The translations under genes and the position numbers were made by a program. A stretch of DNA of 14,279 bases, from NCBI GenBank assembly GCA_031289445.1, contig JAITPL010000033.1, positions 1-14,279 of the forward strand, given 5' to 3'. Below, one piece after another: positions 1-6,873 of the stretch (position 1 is the first letter of the stretch; each line of letters starts with the position of its first letter). This stretch comes from Tannerella sp. GTDB taxonomy: Bacteria; Bacteroidota; Bacteroidia; Bacteroidales; Tannerellaceae. A model generated the notes under the pieces. It was not told the origin of the DNA. It searched no databases and saw only the letters and a list, made by a program, of their open reading frames with translations.

Positions 1-707
1 CCCGGAGCATCCAGTTCTTCAAAAATATTTTCGACCATACGGTTTTCTCTATGGATTCCGCTTTTGCGATTGTTTTGCCAGCCGCCTTCCAAATCAAGCT
101 TTCCATCTTTGTCTTTGCCCTTAATCCGGTAATGAAAATCGCCCCAATCGCTATTGTGCATGGCATGTAGATACCCGCCGACAGGATTTTTCCACTTTTT
201 AACCCTTTTGGGGTCGGTAGCATCGGCTGCCGTTCCGTTGAATCGGATAGCGTTGGCGTCAAAATTCGGATAACGCGCCTGATAGCGTATTTCGCCGTTC
301 ACCAAAAGCATGTCCATTATCGGAGAGCCGGATATCCGCGTTTTCATGACGCCGTTTTTGTAGGGCGTCCACTGCAAGTTATCAAGTGCAATGCTTCCTT
401 TAATAATGGCTTTTTCGCCCTGATATGAGCGGATGGTGAGATTCTTGCCGGTTTCGCCGTCCTGGGGAGTGAAAACCAGTGGCGCAGAAAGCCGGTACGT
501 GGCTTCACGCAGGAAAATGCTTACTTCGCCCTGTGTTTTTCGTGCTTCCGATATTGCCTTTTCAATGCTTTGGAAGGGCGATTGCCGGCTTCCGCTGTTC
601 GAGTCGTTGCCTTCGGGAGAAACAAAATAATGGATTTGAGCCTGAAGCGGAACGAAACCGAATGACAGCAAAACGACTGCCGAAGAGATAAAAAATTTAC
701 GTATCAT
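1..707 (-). CDS. Secreted right-handed beta-helix protein, 5' part only (GH141-like or related)
   Basis: Reading the minus strand from ATG at 707-705 gives 235 codons without a stop, running off the left edge of the window. Residues 1-23 form a signal peptide (short basic start, hydrophobic core, ending LQAQ). Next comes the motif YFVSPEGNDSNSGS at about 27-40 followed by SPFQSIEKAI, the usual opening of secreted parallel beta-helix proteins of the pectate-lyase fold. The segment MDMLLVNGEIRYQARYPNFD (131-150) resembles beta-helix glycoside hydrolases such as GH141, which act on plant or host glycans outside the cytoplasm. The catalytic part lies outside the window, so substrate and exact family are open. 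It sits 22 bp downstream of the aldo/keto reductase gene on the same strand and is probably co-transcribed with it. Confidence 0.75.
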   Translation of the reverse strand, partial: MIRKFFISSAVVLLSFGFVPLQAQIHYFVSPEGNDSNSGSRQSPFQSIEKAISEARKTQGEVSIFLREATYRLSAPLVFTPQDGETGKNLTIRSYQGEKAIIKGSIALDNLQWTPYKNGVMKTRISGSPIMDMLLVNGEIRYQARYPNFDANAIRFNGTAADATDPKRVKKWKNPVGGYLHAMHNSDWGDFHYRIKGKDKDGKLDLEGGWQNNRKSGIHRENRMVENIFEELDAP

Positions 708-729
708 TGTTTTATGATTAATTAAGAAA

Positions 730-1776
730 TCAGAAAATCCGGCTTTTGGAACTGTGTTCGTAATAGTCCGGATTATTTCCCAGAATGTCGAGAACAGGCT
801 GACTGATGCGGTCAATCAGGGCTTCCGTTTCGTCGGAAATCTCCAGCGAGCAGGCGTCCACGTTCATTTTCAGTTCGTTGATATTGCGCGATCCGACCAA
901 TGTAGAAGTCATAAACGGCTTTTTTAGTATCCATGCAATAGCCAGTTGAGCAATATGGATATGCAGGTCGTCGGCGATTTGGCGCAAGCGGTCAACCGCC
1001 TCAAACAGTTCTTTTTCTGCGCCTTCCTCGTAGTGGCGCGACGTTCCCTTGCCGCGTTCCTGCGAGAAATGCCTCGAATGAGCCTGATGTGGCGGCACAT
1101 CGTCAACGGTTTTGTAAATGCCTGCCAATAAACCCTGCTGCAATCCCATCGAGCCTATGATACTGATATTGTACTTTGTGCAGTAAGGCGCAATTTCGGC
1201 TTCGATGGCACGCGACACAACGTTGTACGACATCTCGTTTACGTCGATTTGCACGCCGGTAGCAACCACTTCTTCCATCTGCTTGCGTCCGAAATTACTC
1301 ATGCCGATAGAGCGGATCAAACCCTCTTTTTTCAAGTCATTGAGCTGGGCATAAGCCTCTTCTATGGTTGGCGGCTCGGCTAGGATGCTTTTGTCGGAAG
1401 TGAAATGTTCCACCGCCAATTTGTTGATAGGCCAGTGAAGCATATAAACGTCCATGTAATCCATGCCCAAGCGTTTAAGGCTTGCGAGGCAATGATCGCG
1501 CACATGATGGCAGTTCGACGGCCCGATTTTGGATATGACGACCGCGTCGTTTCTGTGTCCCTTGAGCGCTTTGCCCAAGGCGCGTTCGCTTTCACCCTCG
1601 TTGTACATCTCCGCCGTGTCGAACGTGTTCACGCCCAAATCCAGTGCGGCATGTACCACGTTATCAACGTCATTTTGGGATTGTTCGCCCCAATACTCGC
1701 CGCCTCCGAAAGGCCAGCAACCTACGGTCATTGCTGATATGTCAATGTCCGATTTTCCAAGTTTTTGTTTTTTCAT
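730..1776 (-). CDS. Aldo/keto reductase
   Basis: This 348-residue protein is a complete NADPH-dependent aldo/keto reductase of the (beta/alpha)8 barrel family, cytoplasmic because no signal peptide is present. The catalytic tetrad is visible: Asp53 and Tyr58 in FDTAEMYNEGESE, Lys83 in VISKIG and His114 in YMLHWP. A cofactor-binding region containing LVGSRNINEL lies near residue 290. Length and motif order match bacterial aldo/keto reductases that reduce sugar or aldehyde carbonyls; the physiological substrate cannot be told. It is the first gene of a two-gene minus-strand unit, with a secreted beta-helix protein 22 bp downstream, so a role in processing a released sugar is possible but inferred only from position. 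A promoter-like sequence lies about 37 bp upstream of the start codon. Confidence 0.93.
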   Translation of the reverse strand: MKKQKLGKSDIDISAMTVGCWPFGGGEYWGEQSQNDVDNVVHAALDLGVNTFDTAEMYNEGESERALGKALKGHRNDAVVISKIGPSNCHHVRDHCLASLKRLGMDYMDVYMLHWPINKLAVEHFTSDKSILAEPPTIEEAYAQLNDLKKEGLIRSIGMSNFGRKQMEEVVATGVQIDVNEMSYNVVSRAIEAEIAPYCTKYNISIIGSMGLQQGLLAGIYKTVDDVPPHQAHSRHFSQERGKGTSRHYEEGAEKELFEAVDRLRQIADDLHIHIAQLAIAWILKKPFMTSTLVGSRNINELKMNVDACSLEISDETEALIDRISQPVLDILGNNPDYYEHSSKSRIF

Positions 1777-1812
1777 CTTATTATATTTTAAAAAATTGAA
1801 TATTAGCGGGTG

Positions 1813-1843
1813 TAAAAGTACATGAAATTATTGAGATTTGCAA
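1813..1843 (-). promoter_or_regulatory. Bacteroidota-type promoter for the aldo/keto reductase
   Basis: On the minus strand TACTTTTA (1820-1813) matches the Bacteroidota -7 element TAnnTTTG except for the last base. A TTG (1843-1841) lies 20 nt upstream, the expected -33 spacing. Transcription would begin near 1806, leaving a leader of about 30 nt before ATG at 1776. Predicted from motif only. Confidence 0.5.
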
Positions 1844-1901
1844 GCGAGCGGAAGGAAAAAAGTTTTTTTACCGCGGGAAAGGCGATTTTTTTTGATTTTT
1901 C

Positions 1902-1927
1902 ATGCAACGCTTCACACTTTGTTGCAT
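1902..1927. promoter_or_regulatory. Perfect 7-bp inverted repeat in the divergent intergenic region
   Basis: ATGCAAC (1902-1908) and GTTGCAT (1921-1927) are perfect inverted copies with a 12-nt spacer, 39 bp before the ATG of the LVIVD lipoprotein gene. A weak promoter-like pair overlaps and follows it (TTG at 1922-1924, TACTTTAA at 1947-1954, spacing 22). An operator for a dimeric regulator is possible but no regulator gene is nearby; a chance match cannot be excluded. Confidence 0.35.
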
Positions 1928-1966
1928 CTATATAATAAAGCTGTATTACTTTAAGAAGTTTGACTT

Positions 1967-3244
1967 ATGAATAGATTACTTTGTTTACTGCTTGTCGGCT
2001 TGTTTGCCGCATGTGAAGACGACTCCGAATTTGTAACGGTTCAAATGAATGAGCCTGTAATGATGAGCGAGAAAGCCTTTCGCGGCTCCGTGAAGGTGAC
2101 CGGCGAGCGCAAAGCCATTGAGAGCTGTGGTAAAATATGCTTCTACAATGGTTATCTGTATATTTCCGAGCCGGGCGAGGGGATACACATTTTTGACAAC
2201 AAAAATCCGGCAAAGCCTGTCAATGTAGGCTTCATCGAACTGTTGGGCAATGCGGACGTCGCTATCAAAAACGATCTGCTTTATGCCGACGCGCTGATAG
2301 ATTTGTTGTGGTTTGACATTACAAATCCGGCAAAGCCTGTTCTGAAAGGTCGATTGGAAAATGTGTTTCCGGAGGCTACCCCTGCGGTTGACAACAATTA
2401 TTCGTGTGATTACAGCAATGTATATACAGAGGACGGACAGCGTAAAGGGGTGCTTGTAGGCTGGAATGTAAAAAAGCGTAAAATTCCGGCCGGTGACTAT
2501 TATGTAATGGAGGATATGTCGATGCCCGCCTCGCCTTCATTCTCGTCAGAAGCAGGAGCAAAATCTTCTACAGGCGTCAATGGCTCCATGTCGCGTTTTG
2601 CGCTCTACGACAAGTATTTGTATGCTGTAATCAACTATCAGATGCAAATTTTTGACCTTACCGGCGATCAACCGAAGAAAGTTTCGGATGAAGGCGGCAA
2701 TTATGTAGGCGATGTGGAAACTATTTTCAGCTATAAGGATAACATGTTTCTGGGTATGCCGACAGGGATGGCCATTTATTCCGTCAAGGACCCGACACGG
2801 CCCGAAAGATGTGCCAATATTACGCATGTGCTTGGTTGCGACCCGGTTGTGGTGGATAACGATTTGGCTTATGTAACGGTGCATTCGGGGAATTTCTGCG
2901 GACAGAACGTTGACGAACTGTTTATCGTTGATGTGAAGGACGTTTATCATCCGATGCAGCTGGTATCGTTTACAATGAAGAATCCGAAAGGGCTTGGAAT
3001 AGACAGCGACAAGCAAACTCTCTTCCTTTGCGACGACGGACTGAAGGTTTATAAGATCGGCGACGACCCGCAAACACTCGTTGCAAACCGGCTTGCGCAC
3101 ATCGAGGGTATGGATGGATTTGACCTGATACCCTACAACAATGTTTTGATGATGATTGCCGACGACGGTTTGTATCAATACGATTATTCAAATATTAATA
3201 CGCTTAAACAATTGAGCGTGATTCCGGTTAAAAAACCTAAATAA
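1967..3244 (+). CDS. LVIVD-repeat lipoprotein, probably surface-exposed
   Basis: This is a 425-residue protein. The N-terminus (residues 1-16) is a lipoprotein signal peptide with lipobox LFAAC, Cys16 being the lipidated residue. It is followed directly by EDDSE; an acidic run just after the lipidated Cys is the known export signal that carries Bacteroidota lipoproteins to the outer face of the outer membrane. The mature part repeats a pattern of the type 'YLYIS..GEGIHIFDNKNPAKPV', 'LLWFDITNPAKPV', 'MAIYSVKDPTRP' and 'LFIVDVKDVYHPMQ' (near residues 63-84, 113-125, 268-280 and 318-331). These are LVIVD repeats, which build a beta-propeller-like fold. The function of this family is not established; binding of a ligand or partner at the surface is inference. 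The gene stands alone on the plus strand between minus-strand genes. Confidence 0.82.
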   Translation: MNRLLCLLLVGLFAACEDDSEFVTVQMNEPVMMSEKAFRGSVKVTGERKAIESCGKICFYNGYLYISEPGEGIHIFDNKNPAKPVNVGFIELLGNADVAIKNDLLYADALIDLLWFDITNPAKPVLKGRLENVFPEATPAVDNNYSCDYSNVYTEDGQRKGVLVGWNVKKRKIPAGDYYVMEDMSMPASPSFSSEAGAKSSTGVNGSMSRFALYDKYLYAVINYQMQIFDLTGDQPKKVSDEGGNYVGDVETIFSYKDNMFLGMPTGMAIYSVKDPTRPERCANITHVLGCDPVVVDNDLAYVTVHSGNFCGQNVDELFIVDVKDVYHPMQLVSFTMKNPKGLGIDSDKQTLFLCDDGLKVYKIGDDPQTLVANRLAHIEGMDGFDLIPYNNVLMMIADDGLYQYDYSNINTLKQLSVIPVKKPK

Positions 3245-3271
3245 TTCTGAGACTATAAAATCTGTTTGTTG

Positions 3272-3320
3272 TATATCACCGAGTTGTAGCCCGCATCATG
3301 GCTGCAATTTCGGTGATATA
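3272..3320. terminator. Long hairpin between convergent genes, likely bidirectional terminator
   Basis: TATATCACCGA (3272-3282) is perfectly inverted at 3310-3320, and the pairing continues inward (TTGTAGCC with GGCTGCAA, one G-T pair and one small bulge) to an 8-nt loop near 3292-3299. The stem is about 20 bp. It begins 27 nt after the stop of the LVIVD lipoprotein gene and 81 nt beyond the stop of the convergent TPM gene. No clear T tract follows, so it may also be a mobile palindrome or an mRNA-stabilising 3' hairpin. Confidence 0.55.
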
Positions 3321-3400
3321 TTGATTATAATCCGTTACCGGCTGCCCTCGACAAAGAAGTCATCGTAATCTTTCAAAGAATTGATGTTCCGTATCGCCTG

Positions 3401-4210
3401 TTACCAGCTGCCCCCTGAGCCACCGCCGCCGAAACTGCCGCCGCCGAAACCTCCAAAGCTGCTTCCACCGCCGCCGAAACTGCCTCCACCGCTCGAAAAT
3501 CCGCCCCAGCTGTCGTTGCTACTTGAATACCATGGCGGAGAGACGCCTCCCTTGCGCGTACTTATAGTATGGTTGCGCGAACGCATACTGAAACGCACAT
3601 AATAAAGAACGAACAGCACGAGCATGAGCAATATGACGGGCACAAATTCTCTGTCCAAGTCGTTTGCGTTTGCCTGCTCCTCATATTCCTGCGCGGTAAA
3701 CTCCTTGCTTGCCAGCGACATAATCACCTTGCAAGCCTGCATCAAACCGCCGTATATGTCGTTTTCGCGAAAACGAGGTAACATCTCGTTGTTGACAATC
3801 AGGCGGTTGACAATCGCGTCGGGTATCACGCCTTCAAGTCCGTAGCCCACAGCCACGAATACCCGCCCTTGCTCTCTGTCGGTTTTAGGCTTGAAGACGA
3901 TTAATACTCCGTTATTGCTGTTTTTCCGGCCGATGCCCCACTTCTCGCCCAAGCGGAACGCATAATCGGCTATGTCATAGCCGTTTAGCGAGGTAACGGT
4001 AACAATAGCTATCTGCGTGGAAGTACGTCGGTCAAAGTCGGTCAGTTCCGCTTCCAGACTGCTTGCGTCGTTAGGCGTCAGTACACTGGCGAAGTCGTTC
4101 ACCAAACGGGGAGGGTCGGGAGGATCGGGTATTTCCTGCGCCGAAACGGCAGAGAGCGACAATGAGAGCGTAAATATCTGAAATATAATAATATACAGTA
4201 TATTCTTCAT
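3401..4210 (-). CDS. Membrane-anchored TPM-domain protein with Gly-rich tail (YgcG-like)
   Basis: This is a 269-residue protein. Residues 1-24 are a signal peptide ending VSAQ. Residues about 33-165 form a TPM domain (formerly DUF477): VNDFASVLTPNDASSLE, then STQIAIVTVTSLNGYDI, GIGRKNSNNGVLIVF and VGYGLEGVIPD are characteristic. A transmembrane helix follows at about 189-206. The last 35 residues are almost all Gly and Ser, with Phe and Trp, and end GGSGGSW, which is normal for YgcG-like TPM proteins. The domain therefore faces the periplasm, anchored by one helix. The family is often encoded next to lemA, as here; its role in envelope or photosystem maintenance is known only in part. It is last in the lemA operon, 27 bp after the small TPM gene. 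Confidence 0.9.
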   Translation of the reverse strand: MKNILYIIIFQIFTLSLSLSAVSAQEIPDPPDPPRLVNDFASVLTPNDASSLEAELTDFDRRTSTQIAIVTVTSLNGYDIADYAFRLGEKWGIGRKNSNNGVLIVFKPKTDREQGRVFVAVGYGLEGVIPDAIVNRLIVNNEMLPRFRENDIYGGLMQACKVIMSLASKEFTAQEYEEQANANDLDREFVPVILLMLVLFVLYYVRFSMRSRNHTISTRKGGVSPPWYSSSNDSWGGFSSGGGSFGGGGSSFGGFGGGSFGGGGSGGSW

Positions 4211-4237
4211 AAACTTTTTCTTTAAAAATCTGTTTTC

Positions 4238-4672
4238 CTAACCGAATGACAAATCATCGGGCAGTTCGTTTTCATCGTCGGCATGATGCGGAAAATATTC
4301 CTTTAAAATACTGCCTGCCAAATGAATACCTTCCTCCAGACCATCGGCAAAAAGTCCGTCGCGGAATTTGGCGCTCATCACATCCTTGACATTCTCCCAA
4401 AAATCTGTCGGCACGCGGCTGTTGATGCCGGCGTCGCCAAGGATGGCAAACTGGCGGTCTTTGACGGAAAGATAGAACAGCACGCCGTTGCGAAGCGCCG
4501 TGCGGTGCATTTTCAACTTCGCAAACCAATGTGCGGCAGCGTTCAGTGCGCCATCGGGACAGTGTTCCGAGACGTGCACGCGAATCTCGCCCGACGTATC
4601 CGCTTCAGCCGTTCGTATAGCGTCAAGTATGCGCTGCTTGTCCTCGTCCGAAAAGAAATTTTTCGCATTCAT
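4238..4672 (-). CDS. Small TPM-domain protein
   Basis: This 144-residue protein has no signal peptide and no membrane helix. Nearly the whole chain is a TPM domain: FFSDEDKQRILDAIRTAE at the start, then TSGEIRVHVSEHCPDG, NGVLFYLSVKDRQFAILGD and the C-terminal helix EEGIHLAGSILKEYFP. The tail is acidic (DDENELPDDLS). Such a free TPM protein paired with a membrane-anchored TPM protein and LemA is a recurrent gene trio in Bacteroidota; the biochemical role is not firmly known. It lies 15 bp downstream of lemA and 27 bp upstream of the anchored TPM gene, all in one direction. Confidence 0.88.
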   Translation of the reverse strand: MNAKNFFSDEDKQRILDAIRTAEADTSGEIRVHVSEHCPDGALNAAAHWFAKLKMHRTALRNGVLFYLSVKDRQFAILGDAGINSRVPTDFWENVKDVMSAKFRDGLFADGLEEGIHLAGSILKEYFPHHADDENELPDDLSFG

Positions 4673-4687
4673 ATATCGCCGGTTTAC

Positions 4688-5281
4688 TTAAAATTCAACG
4701 ACAGGCGCGTTCTCGGCTCCGGCTTTTGCTTCGAAATACGATTTCTTGTCGAAATTGAACATTCCGGCAAAGATATTGCGCGGGAAACTGCGGATATACG
4801 TGTTGTAATCGCGTGCTGCTTCGTTGAATTTCTGGCGCTCAACGGTGATGCGGTTTTCGGTGCCTTCGAGTTGTGCCTGCAAGTCGAGGAAGTTCTGGTT
4901 GGCTTTCAAGTCAGGGTATTGCTCGACAACAGCCAACAAGCGTCCCAGCGCCGAACTCAGACCGTTCTGAGCCTGCTGAAACTGTGCAAGCGCCTGAGGG
5001 TCATTCAGTTTCGACGGATCAACGGTTACCTGCGTCGCTTTGGCGCGTGCGGCAATAACGCCTTCGAGGGTCTCGCGTTCGTGCGAGGCATATCCCTTGA
5101 CTGTATTCACAAGGTTAGGAATCAGGTCGGCGCGTCGCTGATAGACGTTTTCGACCTGCGCCCATGCCGCCGCAACAGCCTCGTCCTTAGTTACCATTCC
5201 GTTATAACTTCCTTTTACGGAGAAATAAATGACAAGCCCCAGCACAATGATGACGCCTATCGCAATCAAACTTTTTTTCAT
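4688..5281 (-). CDS. lemA: LemA family protein
   Basis: This is a 197-residue protein. I chose ATG at 5281-5279 (MKKSLIAIGVIIVLGL) because it begins directly with the family's N-terminal membrane helix (residues 4-22). A longer reading to 5437 would put its first codons inside a palindromic repeat and upstream of a good promoter. The typical LemA core follows: YNGMVTKDEAVAAAWAQVEN, VYQRRADLIPNLVNTVKGYA, the helical LGRLLAVVEQYPDLKANQNF, and the C-terminal FNEAARDYNTYIRSFPRNIF. LemA is a small inner-membrane protein with a helical bundle outside; its function is unsettled. It is the first gene of an operon with two TPM proteins. Confidence 0.94.
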   Translation of the reverse strand: MKKSLIAIGVIIVLGLVIYFSVKGSYNGMVTKDEAVAAAWAQVENVYQRRADLIPNLVNTVKGYASHERETLEGVIAARAKATQVTVDPSKLNDPQALAQFQQAQNGLSSALGRLLAVVEQYPDLKANQNFLDLQAQLEGTENRITVERQKFNEAARDYNTYIRSFPRNIFAGMFNFDKKSYFEAKAGAENAPVVEF

Positions 5282-5314
5282 ACGTATCCAATTTTGAAAT
5301 TCATAATCAGGATG

Positions 5315-5346
5315 CAAAATTACATTAAATTTTTGAGAATCACAAA
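5315..5346 (-). promoter_or_regulatory. Near-consensus Bacteroidota promoter of the lemA operon
   Basis: On the minus strand TTTG (5346-5343), 20 nt, and TAATTTTG (5322-5315) fit the Bacteroidota sigma-factor consensus TTTG-N20-TAnnTTTG without mismatch. Transcription should begin near 5308, giving a leader of about 27 nt to the lemA ATG. This also supports the shorter lemA start. Confidence 0.75.
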
Positions 5347-5363
5347 CGAGAGAGATGAAGAAA

Positions 5364-5450
5364 GTCTCAAAAACGCATCTGCCTTCAGAATGGCAGACAT
5401 TCCAAGTCTTCAAGACTTGGAATGTCTCAAAACGCATCTGCCCTCAGAAT
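5364..5450. repeat. 33-bp perfect palindrome flanked by 27-28-bp direct repeats
   Basis: The central palindrome has 16-bp perfect arms (5395-5410 and 5412-5427) around one base. Direct repeats flank it: 5364-5391 and 5424-5450 are the same sequence apart from one substitution and one A in a homopolymer. The right copy overlaps the arm by 4 nt and contains the stop codon of the PAP2 gene (5444). The palindrome may act as that gene's transcription end, or be a REP/MITE-like insertion with a target duplication. No other copy occurs in this window. Confidence 0.8.
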
Positions 5451-6313
5451 TGATATACCAAGCCCAGACCAACACTGCGATCGGTGAAGACAGGCATAGC
5501 GGCGACTTGAACATATTTGTCTTCGATGCCGAAAAGCGAATGCCAGACAGGCAACATCATATATCCAATCTCGGCGCATAACAACCCTATGCCTGCACTC
5601 ATCACTACATCGCTCATCCAGTGGGCATAGTTTATCATCCGAAAAGCGCCTGTAGTCGAGGCCATCAGATAGCCGCCGACGCCAATCCACGGCGATATGT
5701 CCTTATATTCCTTATACATGATATGCGCAGCGGTCATTGCGACGGCCATGTGTCCGGAAGGAAAGGAATGCAGAGGCTCGTCAGTCCAGCCGCGCGGGCG
5801 CATGACCGGATATATCCGTTTCAGACTGTAAACTATGCCCTCCATCGCAAGATATGAAGTAGCCATCACTATTGTGCGGTCGCGCAGATTATGTTTTGCT
5901 TCTATGCCCGGTATCACACCCAGTCCGTAAGCAAGTATGGGCGTCGCTATTTGCAAGTAGTTATCTATCGGATAGGTCTTATAATAGGCAGCAGTAACCG
6001 GATTGTATTTCCGTATCTCGTGGTCGATGTCGAAGTCGAACTGTCGTATTGGTAACTGCCTGAAGCGGGCAGCCGTGCCGTATGCCATAAATAATGTAGG
6101 CAGGATGAATTTAGCTCCTCGACGTGTTAAAAACGACTTGCTTCCGGTTTTTTGAGACAGTTTGGAATAGTTTTTGCCGAAAGTGGCGTCGATCTTGAAA
6201 TCTTCGAGTGTAACAAGGCGGTCGGATTTCATGGTCGGCGGAAACGAATCTGTCTGACCGACAGCCTTTTCACAACAAAAAATACAAATCAAAAATAATA
6301 TCGGATATCTCAT
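5444..6313 (-). CDS. Secreted or envelope PAP2-family phosphatase
   Basis: This 289-residue protein has an N-terminal signal sequence (about 1-20, ending AVGQ). All three PAP2 phosphatase motifs are visible: Lys165 to Arg172-Pro173 (KRIYPVMRP, the KX6RP motif), PSGH at 185-188, and Arg225 to His231 and Asp235 (RX5HX3D). The usual Ser before Arg225 is Phe. Hydrophobic helices surround the motifs. Such enzymes remove phosphate from lipid phosphates or pyrophosphates (lipid A, undecaprenyl pyrophosphate, phosphatidate) on the outer side of the membrane. The last 24 residues alternate like beta-strands and end in Phe, unusual for a plain PAP2 enzyme. The start ATG overlaps the stop of the upstream PAP2 gene by 4 nt, so the two are translationally coupled. 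Substrate cannot be assigned. Confidence 0.88.
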   Translation of the reverse strand: MRYPILFLICIFCCEKAVGQTDSFPPTMKSDRLVTLEDFKIDATFGKNYSKLSQKTGSKSFLTRRGAKFILPTLFMAYGTAARFRQLPIRQFDFDIDHEIRKYNPVTAAYYKTYPIDNYLQIATPILAYGLGVIPGIEAKHNLRDRTIVMATSYLAMEGIVYSLKRIYPVMRPRGWTDEPLHSFPSGHMAVAMTAAHIMYKEYKDISPWIGVGGYLMASTTGAFRMINYAHWMSDVVMSAGIGLLCAEIGYMMLPVWHSLFGIEDKYVQVAAMPVFTDRSVGLGLVYQF

Positions 6314-6873
6314 TGTAAAAATCTTTTCTTTAAATATTCATAAAATCCATATAGCGCCCAGCCAATCAATGCGCCAACAATCATTCCCGGCACGACGTCG
6401 CTGATAAAATGCGCTCCCAGATAGACGCGCGAATAGACCATCACCAAAGCCCAAACGAAGACGCCGACAGTGTAATACCGGTTTTTGAGAGCGAGCGCCG
6501 ACAAGACGGCAAAGGCGAAAGCGTTGGTAGCATGTCCCGAAAAAAAACCGAACAGACCGTCGGCTATGTAATCGTGCAATATCCTTACCTGCCCTGCGAA
6601 ATCGGGATGGTTTGTTGGACGCAATCGAGATAATAAAGGCTTGGTTATCAGCGATGTAATCAAACCGTTGCAGACCACAGTCAAAGCCGTGCAGGCAAGC
6701 ATTATCAGGCTTTCCCTGCGTTTCTTCAAAAAGAAGTAGAGCGGTACGAAAATGAGCGGACACCAGGCATAAGGGCTTGCAAAAGATAGCATCAGCGCGT
6801 CGAGCCAAGCAGTATGCGTGCCGTTGACGGCAAAAAACCACTCGCGCTCAAAGTCCAGCAACTCCTCTATCAT
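6310..6873 (-). CDS. PAP2-family membrane phosphatase (lipid A or undecaprenyl-PP phosphatase-like)
   Basis: This is a 187-residue integral membrane protein with about five or six hydrophobic helices. PAP2 motifs: Lys78 to Arg85-Pro86 (KPLLSRLRP), FSGH at 111-114 with Phe replacing the usual Pro, and Ser148-Arg149 to His155 and Asp159 (SRVYLGAHFISD). Length and layout match small bacterial PAP2 enzymes such as lipid A phosphatases and undecaprenyl-pyrophosphate phosphatases of the PgpB type. The active site would face the periplasm. Its ATG overlaps the stop of the dehydrogenase gene by 4 nt and its own stop overlaps the next PAP2 start by 4 nt, so the three genes form a tight operon. Which lipid is used cannot be told from sequence. 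Confidence 0.9.
   Translation of the reverse strand: MIEELLDFEREWFFAVNGTHTAWLDALMLSFASPYAWCPLIFVPLYFFLKKRRESLIMLACTALTVVCNGLITSLITKPLLSRLRPTNHPDFAGQVRILHDYIADGLFGFFSGHATNAFAFAVLSALALKNRYYTVGVFVWALVMVYSRVYLGAHFISDVVPGMIVGALIGWALYGFYEYLKKRFLQ

Noticed and set aside
2546..3178. 210-codon minus-strand reading frame
   Set aside because: It is antisense to the LVIVD lipoprotein gene and shows no promoter, start context or family motif.
5282..5437. Longer LemA start giving 52 extra residues
   Set aside because: The extension begins in the palindromic repeat, crosses a consensus promoter, and precedes the normal membrane-helix start of LemA.
4322..5581. 419-codon plus-strand reading frame
   Set aside because: It lies antisense to lemA and the small TPM gene, both with clear family motifs, and its own protein has no recognisable domain.
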